Shown here one piece after another: positions 27,198 to 35,575 of a stretch of 64,000 nucleotides of DNA. Both the position numbers and the translations under genes were made by a program. The notes beneath the pieces were generated by a model, which worked only from the letters and a program-made list of their open reading frames with translations, did no database searches and was not told the origin of the DNA. How positions within the stretch are numbered: position 1 is the stretch's first letter; the number at the start of each line of letters is the position of its first letter. Source of the stretch: Armatimonadota bacterium (GTDB taxonomy: Bacteria > Armatimonadota > Fimbriimonadia > Fimbriimonadales > Fimbriimonadaceae); contig JACRPN010000006.1 of assembly GCA_016223145.1 (NCBI GenBank), positions 1 to 64,000 of the forward strand, in the 5' to 3' direction.

Positions 27198-27515
27198 TCA
27201 GTCCTTCGGATGGCCGTCCAGCACTTCGCGCTCGAGGACCTCGATGCGTCGTTGCGCTTCCCGTTCGGAAAGCACGCGAAGGTATTGGACTGCGAGCACG
27301 TTCACCCAGTAGATGGAGTCGCTTCGATGGATGCCGTCGATGGCGTCGTACACGAGCTCGAGGCAGAGCATGTCGTTCTCATGGCCCCGAACGAGGTAGA
27401 CGCACTTTTCGCACTGTCGTTTGGCGAGAGCGTTGGTCGCGGTCCATCGAACTTCCACAAACTGTCCGACAAGGCTCAACTTCGACCGCTCGCAATTGAG
27501 GACGTTGAGCTCCAT
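27198..27515 (-). CDS. Small hypothetical protein
   Basis: 105 residues from ATG 27515; a TTG at 27545 would add ten residues and neither start has a good ribosome site. It is soluble, with a CEKCVYLVRG segment and a charged C-terminal helix (LSEREAQRRIEVLEREVLDG). No family recognised. It lies between the GltD-like gene and a pseudopilin on the same strand; the coding case rests on an open frame and a plausible protein composition. Confidence 0.45.
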   Translation of the reverse strand: MELNVLNCERSKLSLVGQFVEVRWTATNALAKRQCEKCVYLVRGHENDMLCLELVYDAIDGIHRSDSIYWVNVLAVQYLRVLSEREAQRRIEVLEREVLDGHPKD

Positions 27516-27679
27516 GCTTGATAGCATATCCAATCGGAAGGGCAAAGAATCTCTACGAAAGTGTAGTTTATTCCAGGAACATCAGGCGAGGCGGCGGATT
27601 TCGGCGGCACACAGCGCCCAGGCGCGTCGCCGGCACCGACATCCGTCAAGTCGACCTTCAATCGTGCGCGACCTGCGGA

Positions 27680-28477
27680 TCATCGGACGGAAGGGTCGCC
27701 GACACCGTTCCAAAGTCCATTGTCTCGGCTGCCGTTTCCGTCATGATCGTCCATCCGGGAGAGCTTCATCGCCTTTGCATGCGAATCGGCAAAAAGAACC
27801 GCGACGAGTCCCGCGTGGCGTTCGGCGGGGGTCGACCGACATCCCCACACCCCGGGCCCGGCGTTCCCGCTTCCACACTCGGTACCGCTCCCATAGTATC
27901 CGCTGGCGACTCCGCTTCCGCGCAGGCTGGTGAGGGGTGGGTCGATCGTGTACTCTCCCCCTCCGACGGTGCCGTTGTCGCGTCGGACCCCGTTCGTGTC
28001 GGCCACCGCGATCGTTTCGGCTGTCCTCTCGATTGCAGATTCGAATGCGCAGAAGGGCAAGCCCCCGCCCGCCGAACTGCGCGAATTGCCCAGGTACTGG
28101 TAGTTGTAGCCGTAGCCCCCATAGCGCTTGCTGGGATCGTGCGCCCAGGCCTTGCCGAAGATGTCCATGGAGGCATTAGGAGCAACGAAGATCTGTTCGG
28201 CTCGGACGTAGGGGTGGAGTCGATCGGCCCATCGTACTCGCGGATTCCAGCTTGAGGGTGAAGAGGACTGCGGATAGCCCTCACTGTCCGTTACGTAAAG
28301 AGCCAGGGCTGTGCCAATCTGCTTGAGATTGGAGAGGCTGGAAGTCTTCTTAGCCGAGACCTTGGCCTGGGCGAAGACGGGGAAGAGGATCGAGGCCAAC
28401 AGGGCGATAATGGCGATCACGACGAGCAGCTCGATGAGGGTGAAAGCGGCATTCTTCAAAGTGGGCTCCGCGGGCAA
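27680..28477 (-). CDS. DUF1559-type pseudopilin, second copy
   Basis: 265 residues. The prepilin signal ([30 protein letters not shown]) is almost identical to that of the 7739-8572 protein, and [21 protein letters not shown] follows as in the family. The late H..DSH element ([20 protein letters not shown]-like) replaces H-x-DG. A loop rich in Gly/Ser with cysteines ([18 protein letters not shown]) precedes it. It is an exported, membrane-anchored pseudopilin of unknown function. The gene stands alone. Confidence 0.88.
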   Translation of the reverse strand: MPAEPTLKNAAFTLIELLVVIAIIALLASILFPVFAQAKVSAKKTSSLSNLKQIGTALALYVTDSEGYPQSSSPSSWNPRVRWADRLHPYVRAEQIFVAPNASMDIFGKAWAHDPSKRYGGYGYNYQYLGNSRSSAGGGLPFCAFESAIERTAETIAVADTNGVRRDNGTVGGGEYTIDPPLTSLRGSGVASGYYGSGTECGSGNAGPGVWGCRSTPAERHAGLVAVLFADSHAKAMKLSRMDDHDGNGSRDNGLWNGVGDPSVR

Positions 28478-28678
28478 AGTGGCCCGACGATAGTGTCTAC
28501 GGAGAGCTGCGTGGCGCCCTATTGCCTATTGCGTCGAACGCTTGCGGATTCTATCTAAATCAGTAAGTATTGATAGGACCTTCGTGGCAGGTGATCAGGG
28601 CATGGGCTCTACGTCCACGTTCCTGGCGCAAGCCCGCGATAGGCAGGGAAGTGGCAGGTGCCCCAAACTGGAAAATGG

Positions 28679-28751
28679 CTGCCGCTGTTGGACTCGAACC
28701 AACGACCCGCTGATTAACAGTCAGCTGCTCTACCGACTGAGCTAAGCGGCA
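28679..28751 (-). tRNA. tRNA-Asn (anticodon GTT)
   Basis: Cloverleaf on the minus strand: acceptor TGCCGCT/AGCGGCA, D-stem GCTC/GAGC, anticodon stem GCTGA/TCAGC around CTGTTAA, T-stem GTTGG/CCAAC around TTCGAGT, discriminator G, no encoded CCA. Anticodon GTT. Confidence 0.95.
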
Positions 28752-29110
28752 GCGTGGAGGCGATATTCTACCGTATGAGTGTTGGCACGTGAAACCCCGG
28801 TCCCTAGCGGCTGCGAATGGAAGCGGTGGCTCGCGTCATCAGGAACGGCGCCGCATGGGCCTGCTCGCTGGCGGCCACCTGGGTCCCTAGGGCGGCCCTT
28901 CAGGCCTGATGCTTTTCTCGGCGCCAGGTTCCAGGGCTTCTCCCTTCGCTTCAACAGGTCGGCCCGTTGGACTTGCAGCGTACTTCGGGGCTGCCTCAAT
29001 CCCGGGGTCTCGCTGAGCGCGACTCCGGTTACCGGTATTTGACCTCTTCGACGTCATCTTTCGGAAGTCAGTGCACCGGCTTTGCTGAACCCCGTCGACC
29101 GGCCCAGAAC
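28752..29110. other. Intergenic region, no feature recognised
   Basis: GC-rich, with no convincing coding frame, terminator or repeat. It lies between tRNA-Asn and the 3' end of pilT. Confidence 0.4.
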
Positions 29111-30667
29111 CTATCCACCCTTTGCCAATCGGCTGAAGGTGTCCTTATCCACGGCGCGCATTAGGCATTCGTCGTAAGAGCACATCCCGGTCCTGAATAA
29201 GTCGGCAAGCGACCGGTCCATCGTCTGCATCCCGATCTGCTGGTTGGTCTCGATGATCGAGTACATCTGGTGGGTTTTCCCTTCGCGAATCAGGTTCTTG
29301 ATGGCGGGAATGCCGATCATGATCTCAAGCGCCGCAGACCGTCCGCCGCCGAGGCGCGGAAGCAGCTGCTGGGAGATGACGCCTTCCAGCGTATTTCCAA
29401 GCAAGACCCTGATCTGAGCTTGCTGGTCAGACGGGAACACGTCCACCACACGGTCAATCGTGGCGGGTGCGTTGCGAGTGTGAAGCGTCCCGAAGACCAA
29501 GTGGCCCGTTTCGGCAAGGGTCAGCGCAGCTTCGATGGTTTCCAGGTCGCGAAGCTCACCCACCAAGATGATGTCGGGGTCTTCTCGGAGCACCGCGCGG
29601 AGTGCATTGTGGAAGGAATACGTGTCGCTGTGGAGTTCCCTTTGGTTGACGATGCACTTCTTGTGGTTGTGCAGATACTCTATCGGGTCCTCGATGGTCA
29701 TGATGTGGCCCGAGAGTTGGTCGTTGATGTCGTTGAGCATCGTGGCGATGGTCGTCGACTTACCAGAACCCGTGGGACCTGTCACCAGAACCAATCCGGA
29801 AGTTCGATTGCACATGTCCCGGATCACGTTTGGCAGCCCCAAATCCTCGAACGCCGGGATCTTCGTGGGAATGGACCTCAGCGCCGCACCGATGCTTCCT
29901 CGCTGCATATAGACGTTGCAGCGGAACCTGGCCAGGCCCGAAACGCCATAGCTGAAGTCTGCCTCGTGGGTTTGCTCGAACTTCTGAAGCTGTTCATCCG
30001 TGAGGATGTCATAGAGCACACGACGGGTGTCTGCGCCCGTCAGGACGCTGTAGGGAAGGGCCTTCACCTCACCGTCCACACGAACCATCGGCGGCAACCC
30101 GACCGTTAGGTGGATGTCGCTTGCCCTCATCGACATCGCGGCGCGGAGGATATCGTCGAGATGTGCCTCGGAGACGTTGGCCACGTCTTCTTTGGATTCG
30201 TAATAGGACTCGGTCCGATCCTCGGCCCCGATGCCGAACTTGTTCCTGTTGACCTCGATCGAATGGATGTCGTCCGGCAGGGCGGCCGGCTTATAGGTGT
30301 TGGCAACCTTCGCGGCCTCCTCTTGTGCCAAGAGCTCTTCTTGAGAGGCAAATGGAATAGAAGAATCAAGGGGTTCGTCTTGAGAGGCGTGCGCCGCATG
30401 CAGGGGCGGCTCCACGAGGGGCGCCTCTGGATGCGCAATCGGAGCAGCCTGTTCAATGCTCTCGGAGCTCCCTGCTGGGCTTGGGTCTTCGGCCTGGAGC
30501 GCTGCGGTCACGTCATAGACTCGCCTCTCGTCCTCGGGAATCGCGTCGAACGAGGGAGCAGCGGGCTCTTGGGCTTCGATATGAGCCCGTTGTGCGTCAG
30601 ATTGAGAAGCTGCATCAGGCTCTCCTTCCTGCTGCTGAAGTACGCGAGTCCAAAACGGTTCTGCCAT
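29111..30667 (-). CDS. pilT: Twitching motility ATPase PilT with long N-terminal extension
   Basis: 518 residues from ATG 30667, with an AGGAG site. The C-terminal part is a typical PilT hexameric retraction ATPase: ASDIHLTVGLPPMVRVDGE at about 182-200, Walker A GPTGSGKST at 297-305, the Asp box DPDIILVGELRD, GTLHTRNA, and the terminal AIKNLIREGKTHQMYS. Residues 1-165 are extra compared with the usual 340-380-residue protein, acidic and rich in Ala, Glu, Pro and Gln, and look disordered. Type IV pilus retraction is the expected role. It lies downstream of the HDOD and pilB genes. Confidence 0.92.
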   Translation of the reverse strand: MAEPFWTRVLQQQEGEPDAASQSDAQRAHIEAQEPAAPSFDAIPEDERRVYDVTAALQAEDPSPAGSSESIEQAAPIAHPEAPLVEPPLHAAHASQDEPLDSSIPFASQEELLAQEEAAKVANTYKPAALPDDIHSIEVNRNKFGIGAEDRTESYYESKEDVANVSEAHLDDILRAAMSMRASDIHLTVGLPPMVRVDGEVKALPYSVLTGADTRRVLYDILTDEQLQKFEQTHEADFSYGVSGLARFRCNVYMQRGSIGAALRSIPTKIPAFEDLGLPNVIRDMCNRTSGLVLVTGPTGSGKSTTIATMLNDINDQLSGHIMTIEDPIEYLHNHKKCIVNQRELHSDTYSFHNALRAVLREDPDIILVGELRDLETIEAALTLAETGHLVFGTLHTRNAPATIDRVVDVFPSDQQAQIRVLLGNTLEGVISQQLLPRLGGGRSAALEIMIGIPAIKNLIREGKTHQMYSIIETNQQIGMQTMDRSLADLFRTGMCSYDECLMRAVDKDTFSRLAKGG

Positions 30668-30679
30668 AGGGGATTTCTC

Positions 30680-31555
30680 CTAAGATAGGCTCATTGAAGC
30701 GGCTTCCGAGATCGCGGCCGTAGCGCCGCGAAGCAATGTGTCGGTCGTTTCCGAGCCAAGGCCCAGGCTCTGGATGGCCCATCCGGGCAGCATCAAGGCT
30801 TCGTTCTCCGTGTCCGCCTCCTGTGCGCCCTTGATGGCCCAGCTTGCGAGCATGCTGCCAATGCAGGTGCAAGCCCGAATGGCCCCGGCTTCGGGGGTGC
30901 AATCGTCGGGGTCCAGATAGCGAAGTCCGCTGACCAACTGATCAGGAAAGCCCCACTTTGCCGCCGCCGCCGCCGCGACCTGCATGTGGTCGCAGCCATA
31001 AATCTGCTGTTCGGCAACGATGTCGGGAATGCCGGCCTTGACGAGGGCGACCACCGACTCGTAGTCTTTTCCGCCGTAGCGGTCGAGCAGCGTCTTTCCG
31101 ATCAAGTGGATCAAACCGCAGGTGTATGCGTCCTCCGGGTTCAGCCGTTTGCTCTGCCGGGCGATGTAGCGTCCGGCGACGGCGGTGTCCACGGAGTGCC
31201 GCCACCATTGCCTTCGCCTCATTGATTCGTTGTCCGTCTTGCCGATGAACATGTCGTAGAGGCCGACGGTCATCGCGATCTGGCGGATGGACTTGAACCC
31301 GAGGAACAGGATCGCCTCCTTGATGGAGGTGACCTTCTTGGGAAGGGCATAGTAGGCCGAGTTCGAGACGGTCAGCAGCTTGGAGCTGAAGCCTGGATCG
31401 ACGACGATGGCGGTTTCGATCTCCTTGCAGCTCGCCTCATCGTTGCCGGAGATCTCGAGCACCTTGTAGACGACGTGGGGCAGCACGGCAAGCTCACGCA
31501 TTCTGGCGAGCAGTGCGTCGAGATCGGGCGATTCAAACTGAAGTGCGGCAGACAT
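30680..31555 (-). CDS. HDOD-domain signalling protein
   Basis: 291 residues from ATG 31555. The HDOD fold (a degenerate HD hydrolase domain) covers about 10-205: LAVLPHVVYKVLEISGNDEASCKEIETAIVVDPGFSSKLL, LPKKVTSIKEAILFLGFKSIRQIAM and the HSVDTAVAGRYIARQ region. Such proteins link second-messenger or stress signals to motility and pilus functions and usually lack catalytic activity. Being sandwiched between pilB and pilT on the same strand suggests control of pilus dynamics. Confidence 0.88.
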   Translation of the reverse strand: MSAALQFESPDLDALLARMRELAVLPHVVYKVLEISGNDEASCKEIETAIVVDPGFSSKLLTVSNSAYYALPKKVTSIKEAILFLGFKSIRQIAMTVGLYDMFIGKTDNESMRRRQWWRHSVDTAVAGRYIARQSKRLNPEDAYTCGLIHLIGKTLLDRYGGKDYESVVALVKAGIPDIVAEQQIYGCDHMQVAAAAAAKWGFPDQLVSGLRYLDPDDCTPEAGAIRACTCIGSMLASWAIKGAQEADTENEALMLPGWAIQSLGLGSETTDTLLRGATAAISEAASMSLS

Positions 31556-31633
31556 TTTGGGCCCTGGTTCTTTTTGGATTATCGGTCTTTGGGGATGCAA
31601 TCCAAAGGTCGCAACTTGTTGCGGAGAGTTGGC

Positions 31634-33352
31634 CTAGGCATAGATCACCCTGAGCACCTCGTCGACCGACGTGATTCCCATTAGGATCTTTTGGACGGCG
31701 TCCATCTGAAGGGTCTTCATCCCTTCAGAGACGGCAAGATTGCGAAGCGTATGTGCAGGGGATTTGGTCAGGACGAGGTCCTTCAACGGATCCGTCATCA
31801 CCATCAGTTCGTGAACTCCCGTTCGGCCCTTGTGTCCCGTGCCCTTGCAGAAGTCGCATCCCTTTCCGCGAAAGAGTGTCAGTTCGCCGCCGGTGTCCGC
31901 GCCGATCTCTTCGGGCACGGGGAAGCCGTAGCGCAGGAGGCTTTCGCGCGAGCCGACATAGGCTTCTTTGCACTTCGGGCAGATTTGGCGGACCAGGCGC
32001 TGGGCAAGCACGCAGACGATCGAAGATGAGATCAAGAACGGCTCGACCCCCATATCGATAAGTCGCGTTGGCGCTGAAGGGGCGTCGTTGGTGTGGAGAG
32101 TCGAGAGGACGAGGTGGCCCGTAAGGGCCGCTTCCATCGCGATGGTGGCCGTCTCCGTGTCGCGCATTTCGCCGACCATGATGATGTCGGGGTCCTGGCG
32201 CAGCATGGCGCGAAGGCCTGCCGAGAAAGTCATGCCGGCGCGAACGTGGACTGCGCACTGGTTGATCCCGGCGAGCTCGTATTCGACCGGGTCCTCGATG
32301 GTGATGATGTTCTGATCACCGGTATTGATCTTGTTCAGGATCGAATAGAGCGTTGTGGACTTGCCGGAGCCCGTGGGTCCGGTCACCAGGATGATCCCGA
32401 ACATCTTCTGGCCCATTTCCTCGAGCGTCTTCAGGTTCTGCGGCAGGAAGCCCAGCTTGTTGAGGCCGACCTTGATCCCGCCCTTATCCAGGATTCGGCA
32501 GACGATCTTCTCACCCGTAACAAGGGGGAGGGTCGAAACACGAAGGTCGTATTCTTTTCCGCCAACCACCACTCCGATGCGGTTGTCCTGCGGGACTCGC
32601 TTCTCGGCGATGTCCATGTTCGCCATGATCTTGAAGCGGGAGGTGAGCGGCGCCAAGATCTTCCTTGGCAGGTGCATCCCCTCGATCATCACGCCGTCAA
32701 TTCGGTACCGGACGAGCACGCCGTCCTTCAGTGGCTCGATGTGGATGTCAGAAGCGCGGTCATTCACGCCCTGGGCGATGATGAGGTTGGCCAATCGGAT
32801 GACCGGCGCATCTTCACTCATCTCGCGGAGTTCAGCTTCGCTCAGCTCGTCGTCGTTGACAATGGGGACCTCGATCGTGCCATCGAAGTCCTTCATCACG
32901 CCGGCCAGAGCGTCGTGGACGTTGACGTCGATCTTGTAGAGCGAGCCAATGGCGCCGTTGATGTCCTCTTCCACGGCGATGTAAGGCTCAATCTCGTGCC
33001 CCGTCAGCATCCGCAGCTCGTCAATGGCGAAAACGTCGAGCGGGTTCGCCATGGCGACGGCGAGCCTGGTCTCGCGCAGTTCGAGTGGAACGGACTTGAA
33101 GCGCTTGGCGATCTGGGGCGAGATGAGCTGCAGGACTTCGGCGGTCGGCGCAACTTCGGCAAGTTCGACAAAGGGGATGCCCCACACCTTGCCGAGGCAG
33201 CGGACGCGGTCCTTCTCTTCGATGAGGCCCATGCTCACGAGCACACGGGCGATGGGTTCTGCCCCGCCCAGCTCGCGTTGCTTCTCGACGGCAACCAAGA
33301 GCTGCTCTTCGCTGATCAATCCCTCTTCAACAAATACGTCGCCCGTCAGCAT
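31634..33352 (-). CDS. pilB: Type IV pilus assembly ATPase PilB (GspE family)
   Basis: 572 residues. The N-terminal MshEN/GspE-N domain is at about 1-150 (GDVFVEEGLISEEQLLVAVEKQ). ASDIHIEP near 200 precedes Walker A GPTGSGKST at 325-333, an Asp box with DPDIIMVGEMRD, LSTLHTNDAPSAPTRL, and a zinc site made by CPKC and CDFC pairs (QICPKCKEAYV, GCDFCKGTG). It drives pilin polymerisation at the inner membrane. GspE of type II secretion is the alternative; the pilT neighbour favours PilB, although it could serve the gsp operon at the right end. Confidence 0.92.
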   Translation of the reverse strand: MLTGDVFVEEGLISEEQLLVAVEKQRELGGAEPIARVLVSMGLIEEKDRVRCLGKVWGIPFVELAEVAPTAEVLQLISPQIAKRFKSVPLELRETRLAVAMANPLDVFAIDELRMLTGHEIEPYIAVEEDINGAIGSLYKIDVNVHDALAGVMKDFDGTIEVPIVNDDELSEAELREMSEDAPVIRLANLIIAQGVNDRASDIHIEPLKDGVLVRYRIDGVMIEGMHLPRKILAPLTSRFKIMANMDIAEKRVPQDNRIGVVVGGKEYDLRVSTLPLVTGEKIVCRILDKGGIKVGLNKLGFLPQNLKTLEEMGQKMFGIILVTGPTGSGKSTTLYSILNKINTGDQNIITIEDPVEYELAGINQCAVHVRAGMTFSAGLRAMLRQDPDIIMVGEMRDTETATIAMEAALTGHLVLSTLHTNDAPSAPTRLIDMGVEPFLISSSIVCVLAQRLVRQICPKCKEAYVGSRESLLRYGFPVPEEIGADTGGELTLFRGKGCDFCKGTGHKGRTGVHELMVMTDPLKDLVLTKSPAHTLRNLAVSEGMKTLQMDAVQKILMGITSVDEVLRVIYA

Positions 33353-33569
33353 AGTCAGCCCATATGGCCCGGACCTCCCGCCTGCGCAGAAGGGATCGCC
33401 AAGGGTGTGATTCCATCACGAGGCCATGCCGCATCCAGGTAGGTTTGACTGGAGATGCCGGTTTTCGAGCTTGGCGTTGAGGCCACCTCTTCCCTCGTGG
33501 GGGAGGTCGGTGAACTCAGTGAACCGGGTGAGGGGGCGGCGAGCCCCAAAACCGGGTGAATCAGCCCCA

Positions 33570-34340
33570 CTACCCCCGCATATCCATCCCGCCATCGACC
33601 GTGATTGTGCTACCTGTGATGAAGGAGGCGAGATCGGAGAGAAGAAAGCAGGTCGCGCCTGCTATGTCCTCGGGCAGGCCAATCCGTCCCAGCGGAAAGC
33701 CCTCGATGATCTTGTCCCGGCCAAGCGACTCGAAGCTGGGGGCGGCCATGTCGGTGTCCGTCCAGGCTGGGGCAATGCAGTTGACTCGAATCTGGTCTGG
33801 AGCAAGCTCTTTGGCCATCGAGCGCATAAAAAGAATCTGCGCGCCCTTCGAGGTGGCGTAGGCCGAATACTCTGCCGATCCGCGCTGTCCGGCGGTGGAA
33901 GTGTAGATCACGATGCTTCCGCCCTTCCCGCCTGCACGCATGGACTTGACTGCCGCCTTGACGCAGAGGAACGTGCCGCGGACGTTTATAGCCATCGTGC
34001 GGTCCCAGAACTCGGTGTCCATTTCTTGGAGGAATCTCCCTTCGAAGATGCCTGCAGAGACCACAAGTCCATTGAGAGGCCCGAAGGATCGGGATGCCTG
34101 TTCCACAGCCGCTTCAACTTGCGCCTCTTCTGAGATCTCGGCTTGGAAGGCAAACGCCCGGCCTCCTTCTTGCCGGATTCCGGCGACCACTCGGTCAGCC
34201 GCCTCTTGATTGCTCTGGTAGACAATGCTGACTCTGGCGCCCGCTTTGGCAGATATCCTGGCCGCAGCGGCACCGATGCCCCGGCTTCCGCCGAAGACGA
34301 GGATGTGGTGTCCGGTGAGGTCGATGAGGGGACTAGTCAT
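33570..34340 (-). CDS. SDR-family oxidoreductase (FabG-like)
   Basis: 256 residues. Classical short-chain dehydrogenase with the Rossmann motif VFGGSRGIGAAAARI near 14-28, NVRGTFLC, the catalytic Ser region STAGQRGSAEYSAYATSK including the Tyr-x-x-x-Lys pair, and the C-terminal GSTITVDGGMDMRG. It uses NAD(P)H to reduce or oxidise a keto/hydroxy substrate; the substrate is unknown. It overlaps the upstream dioxygenase gene by 8 bp, so the two probably act in one catabolic or modification pathway. Confidence 0.9.
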   Translation of the reverse strand: MTSPLIDLTGHHILVFGGSRGIGAAAARISAKAGARVSIVYQSNQEAADRVVAGIRQEGGRAFAFQAEISEEAQVEAAVEQASRSFGPLNGLVVSAGIFEGRFLQEMDTEFWDRTMAINVRGTFLCVKAAVKSMRAGGKGGSIVIYTSTAGQRGSAEYSAYATSKGAQILFMRSMAKELAPDQIRVNCIAPAWTDTDMAAPSFESLGRDKIIEGFPLGRIGLPEDIAGATCFLLSDLASFITGSTITVDGGMDMRG

Positions 34341-35130
34341 ACGCCCCCTGACGATGGTTGCCTAGAAGCCTGAGCTGTCGCTCATTGCACGCCGCCAGCA
34401 CCTCAGGGTTGAACTGCCAGGAGATATAAGGCGAGAACTGCTGGGCGATAAAGCGGTGCGAATAGTGCACCTGGAGCAGGTATCTCGTTCGGTCCTTGGA
34501 CTTGTTAAGACTCCCTGTATGCCAGAGGTCGCTTCGAAAGAACAGGACGTCGCCCGCCTTGCATAGCACCGGCTCCAAGGTGCGGCCCTCCCACTTCGGT
34601 TCGGGCTCCTTGCCCCAATGCAGCGACTGTCCGGACTTGTGGCTGCCAGGAATCACATAGGTCGGGCAAAGGTCTTCGTCGATATCGGAAAGGTAGTAGT
34701 GTGCGGTGCAAAGGTAGATCGGGACCTGGACCTTCGGTGCGACGTCCTCGGGAAGCTCGAAGAACACCCGGTCGGTATGGGGCGACCATCCGTTGTGCCC
34801 TGGATGGCTGCGCCAGGCGGTCTCTCCGATAATGTGGCATTCGGCACCCATGGTGGCCTCAGCGAGGTCGATGACGCCTGGCCAATCGATGAACTGGAGC
34901 CAGAACGGGTCGCGGTTGAAGACGCATTTGTAGTGGTCGGTCAGGCCCTGGGCGTCGAATCCGAAGGGCTGAAGGCCATCGATCTTGCGGCATGCCTCCT
35001 CGACCAGCTCTGGCTTGAGTACATTGGGGATCAGCGCGAAGCCGTCGGCGTGCATCGCCTGCGCCATCGCATCGGTTTCGTCGGGTCGGAAGGTTCTTTG
35101 TAGGTAGTGGAAGGGTTCGAGCTTGGCCAT
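34333..35130 (-). CDS. Phytanoyl-CoA dioxygenase (PhyH) family protein
   Basis: 265 residues. An Fe(II)/2-oxoglutarate oxygenase with a double-stranded beta helix; the iron ligands are the His and Asp of SPHTDRVF and the distal His of LWHTGSLN, with an Arg soon after (DRTRYLLQVHYSHR) for 2-oxoglutarate. YVIPGSHKSGQ is typical of the family. It hydroxylates an unknown substrate. The downstream SDR overlaps by 8 bp and could oxidise the hydroxyl product. Confidence 0.88.
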   Translation of the reverse strand: MAKLEPFHYLQRTFRPDETDAMAQAMHADGFALIPNVLKPELVEEACRKIDGLQPFGFDAQGLTDHYKCVFNRDPFWLQFIDWPGVIDLAEATMGAECHIIGETAWRSHPGHNGWSPHTDRVFFELPEDVAPKVQVPIYLCTAHYYLSDIDEDLCPTYVIPGSHKSGQSLHWGKEPEPKWEGRTLEPVLCKAGDVLFFRSDLWHTGSLNKSKDRTRYLLQVHYSHRFIAQQFSPYISWQFNPEVLAACNERQLRLLGNHRQGAYD

Positions 35131-35575
35131 GGCAAGTGGAGTCAGATTTCGACGCCGCAGTCGGGGGTGTCCTTCTGGAGCTATAGGCCCTGCTCAGGAC
35201 TGCATCTTCGTCCGTCGTGTCCACACCACCACGATTGGCACAAAAAACACTCAACTTGGCTAGCAGGAACGACCGATATGGGCAGTACGACTTGTCAGCC
35301 GGGGCATGTCCTGCTCCTCGCTTCGAAGTTCGAAAGCGAGCTCCTGAACGTCATGCAGCCTGAGTCCATAGCATGGGGTGCCTCTCATGACGCGGCCGCC
35401 CGACCTTGAGCCGTCCTCGGTCAGGCGAAGCTCGCTCTGTGTCTGTAGTCCTCCGTGTCAACACTGGAGGACTCTTTGAGAAGGCCCTCCTGTTCAGGAG
35501 TAGGACAGGATCAGCCCCCTCCCTCGTCACGGGTTTCGCGATCTATCTTGGATTCGGCAAGCACCATTGAGAGTC
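35131..35575. other. Intergenic region, no feature recognised
   Basis: No coding frame with support, no tRNA and no strong hairpin seen. It lies between the PhyH gene start and the 3' end of the FN3 protein gene. Confidence 0.4.

Noticed and set aside
27518-28255. 245-residue plus-strand open frame
   Set aside because: Antisense to the second DUF1559 pseudopilin.
32093-33442. 449-residue plus-strand open frame
   Set aside because: Antisense to pilB; no recognisable domain and no ribosome site.
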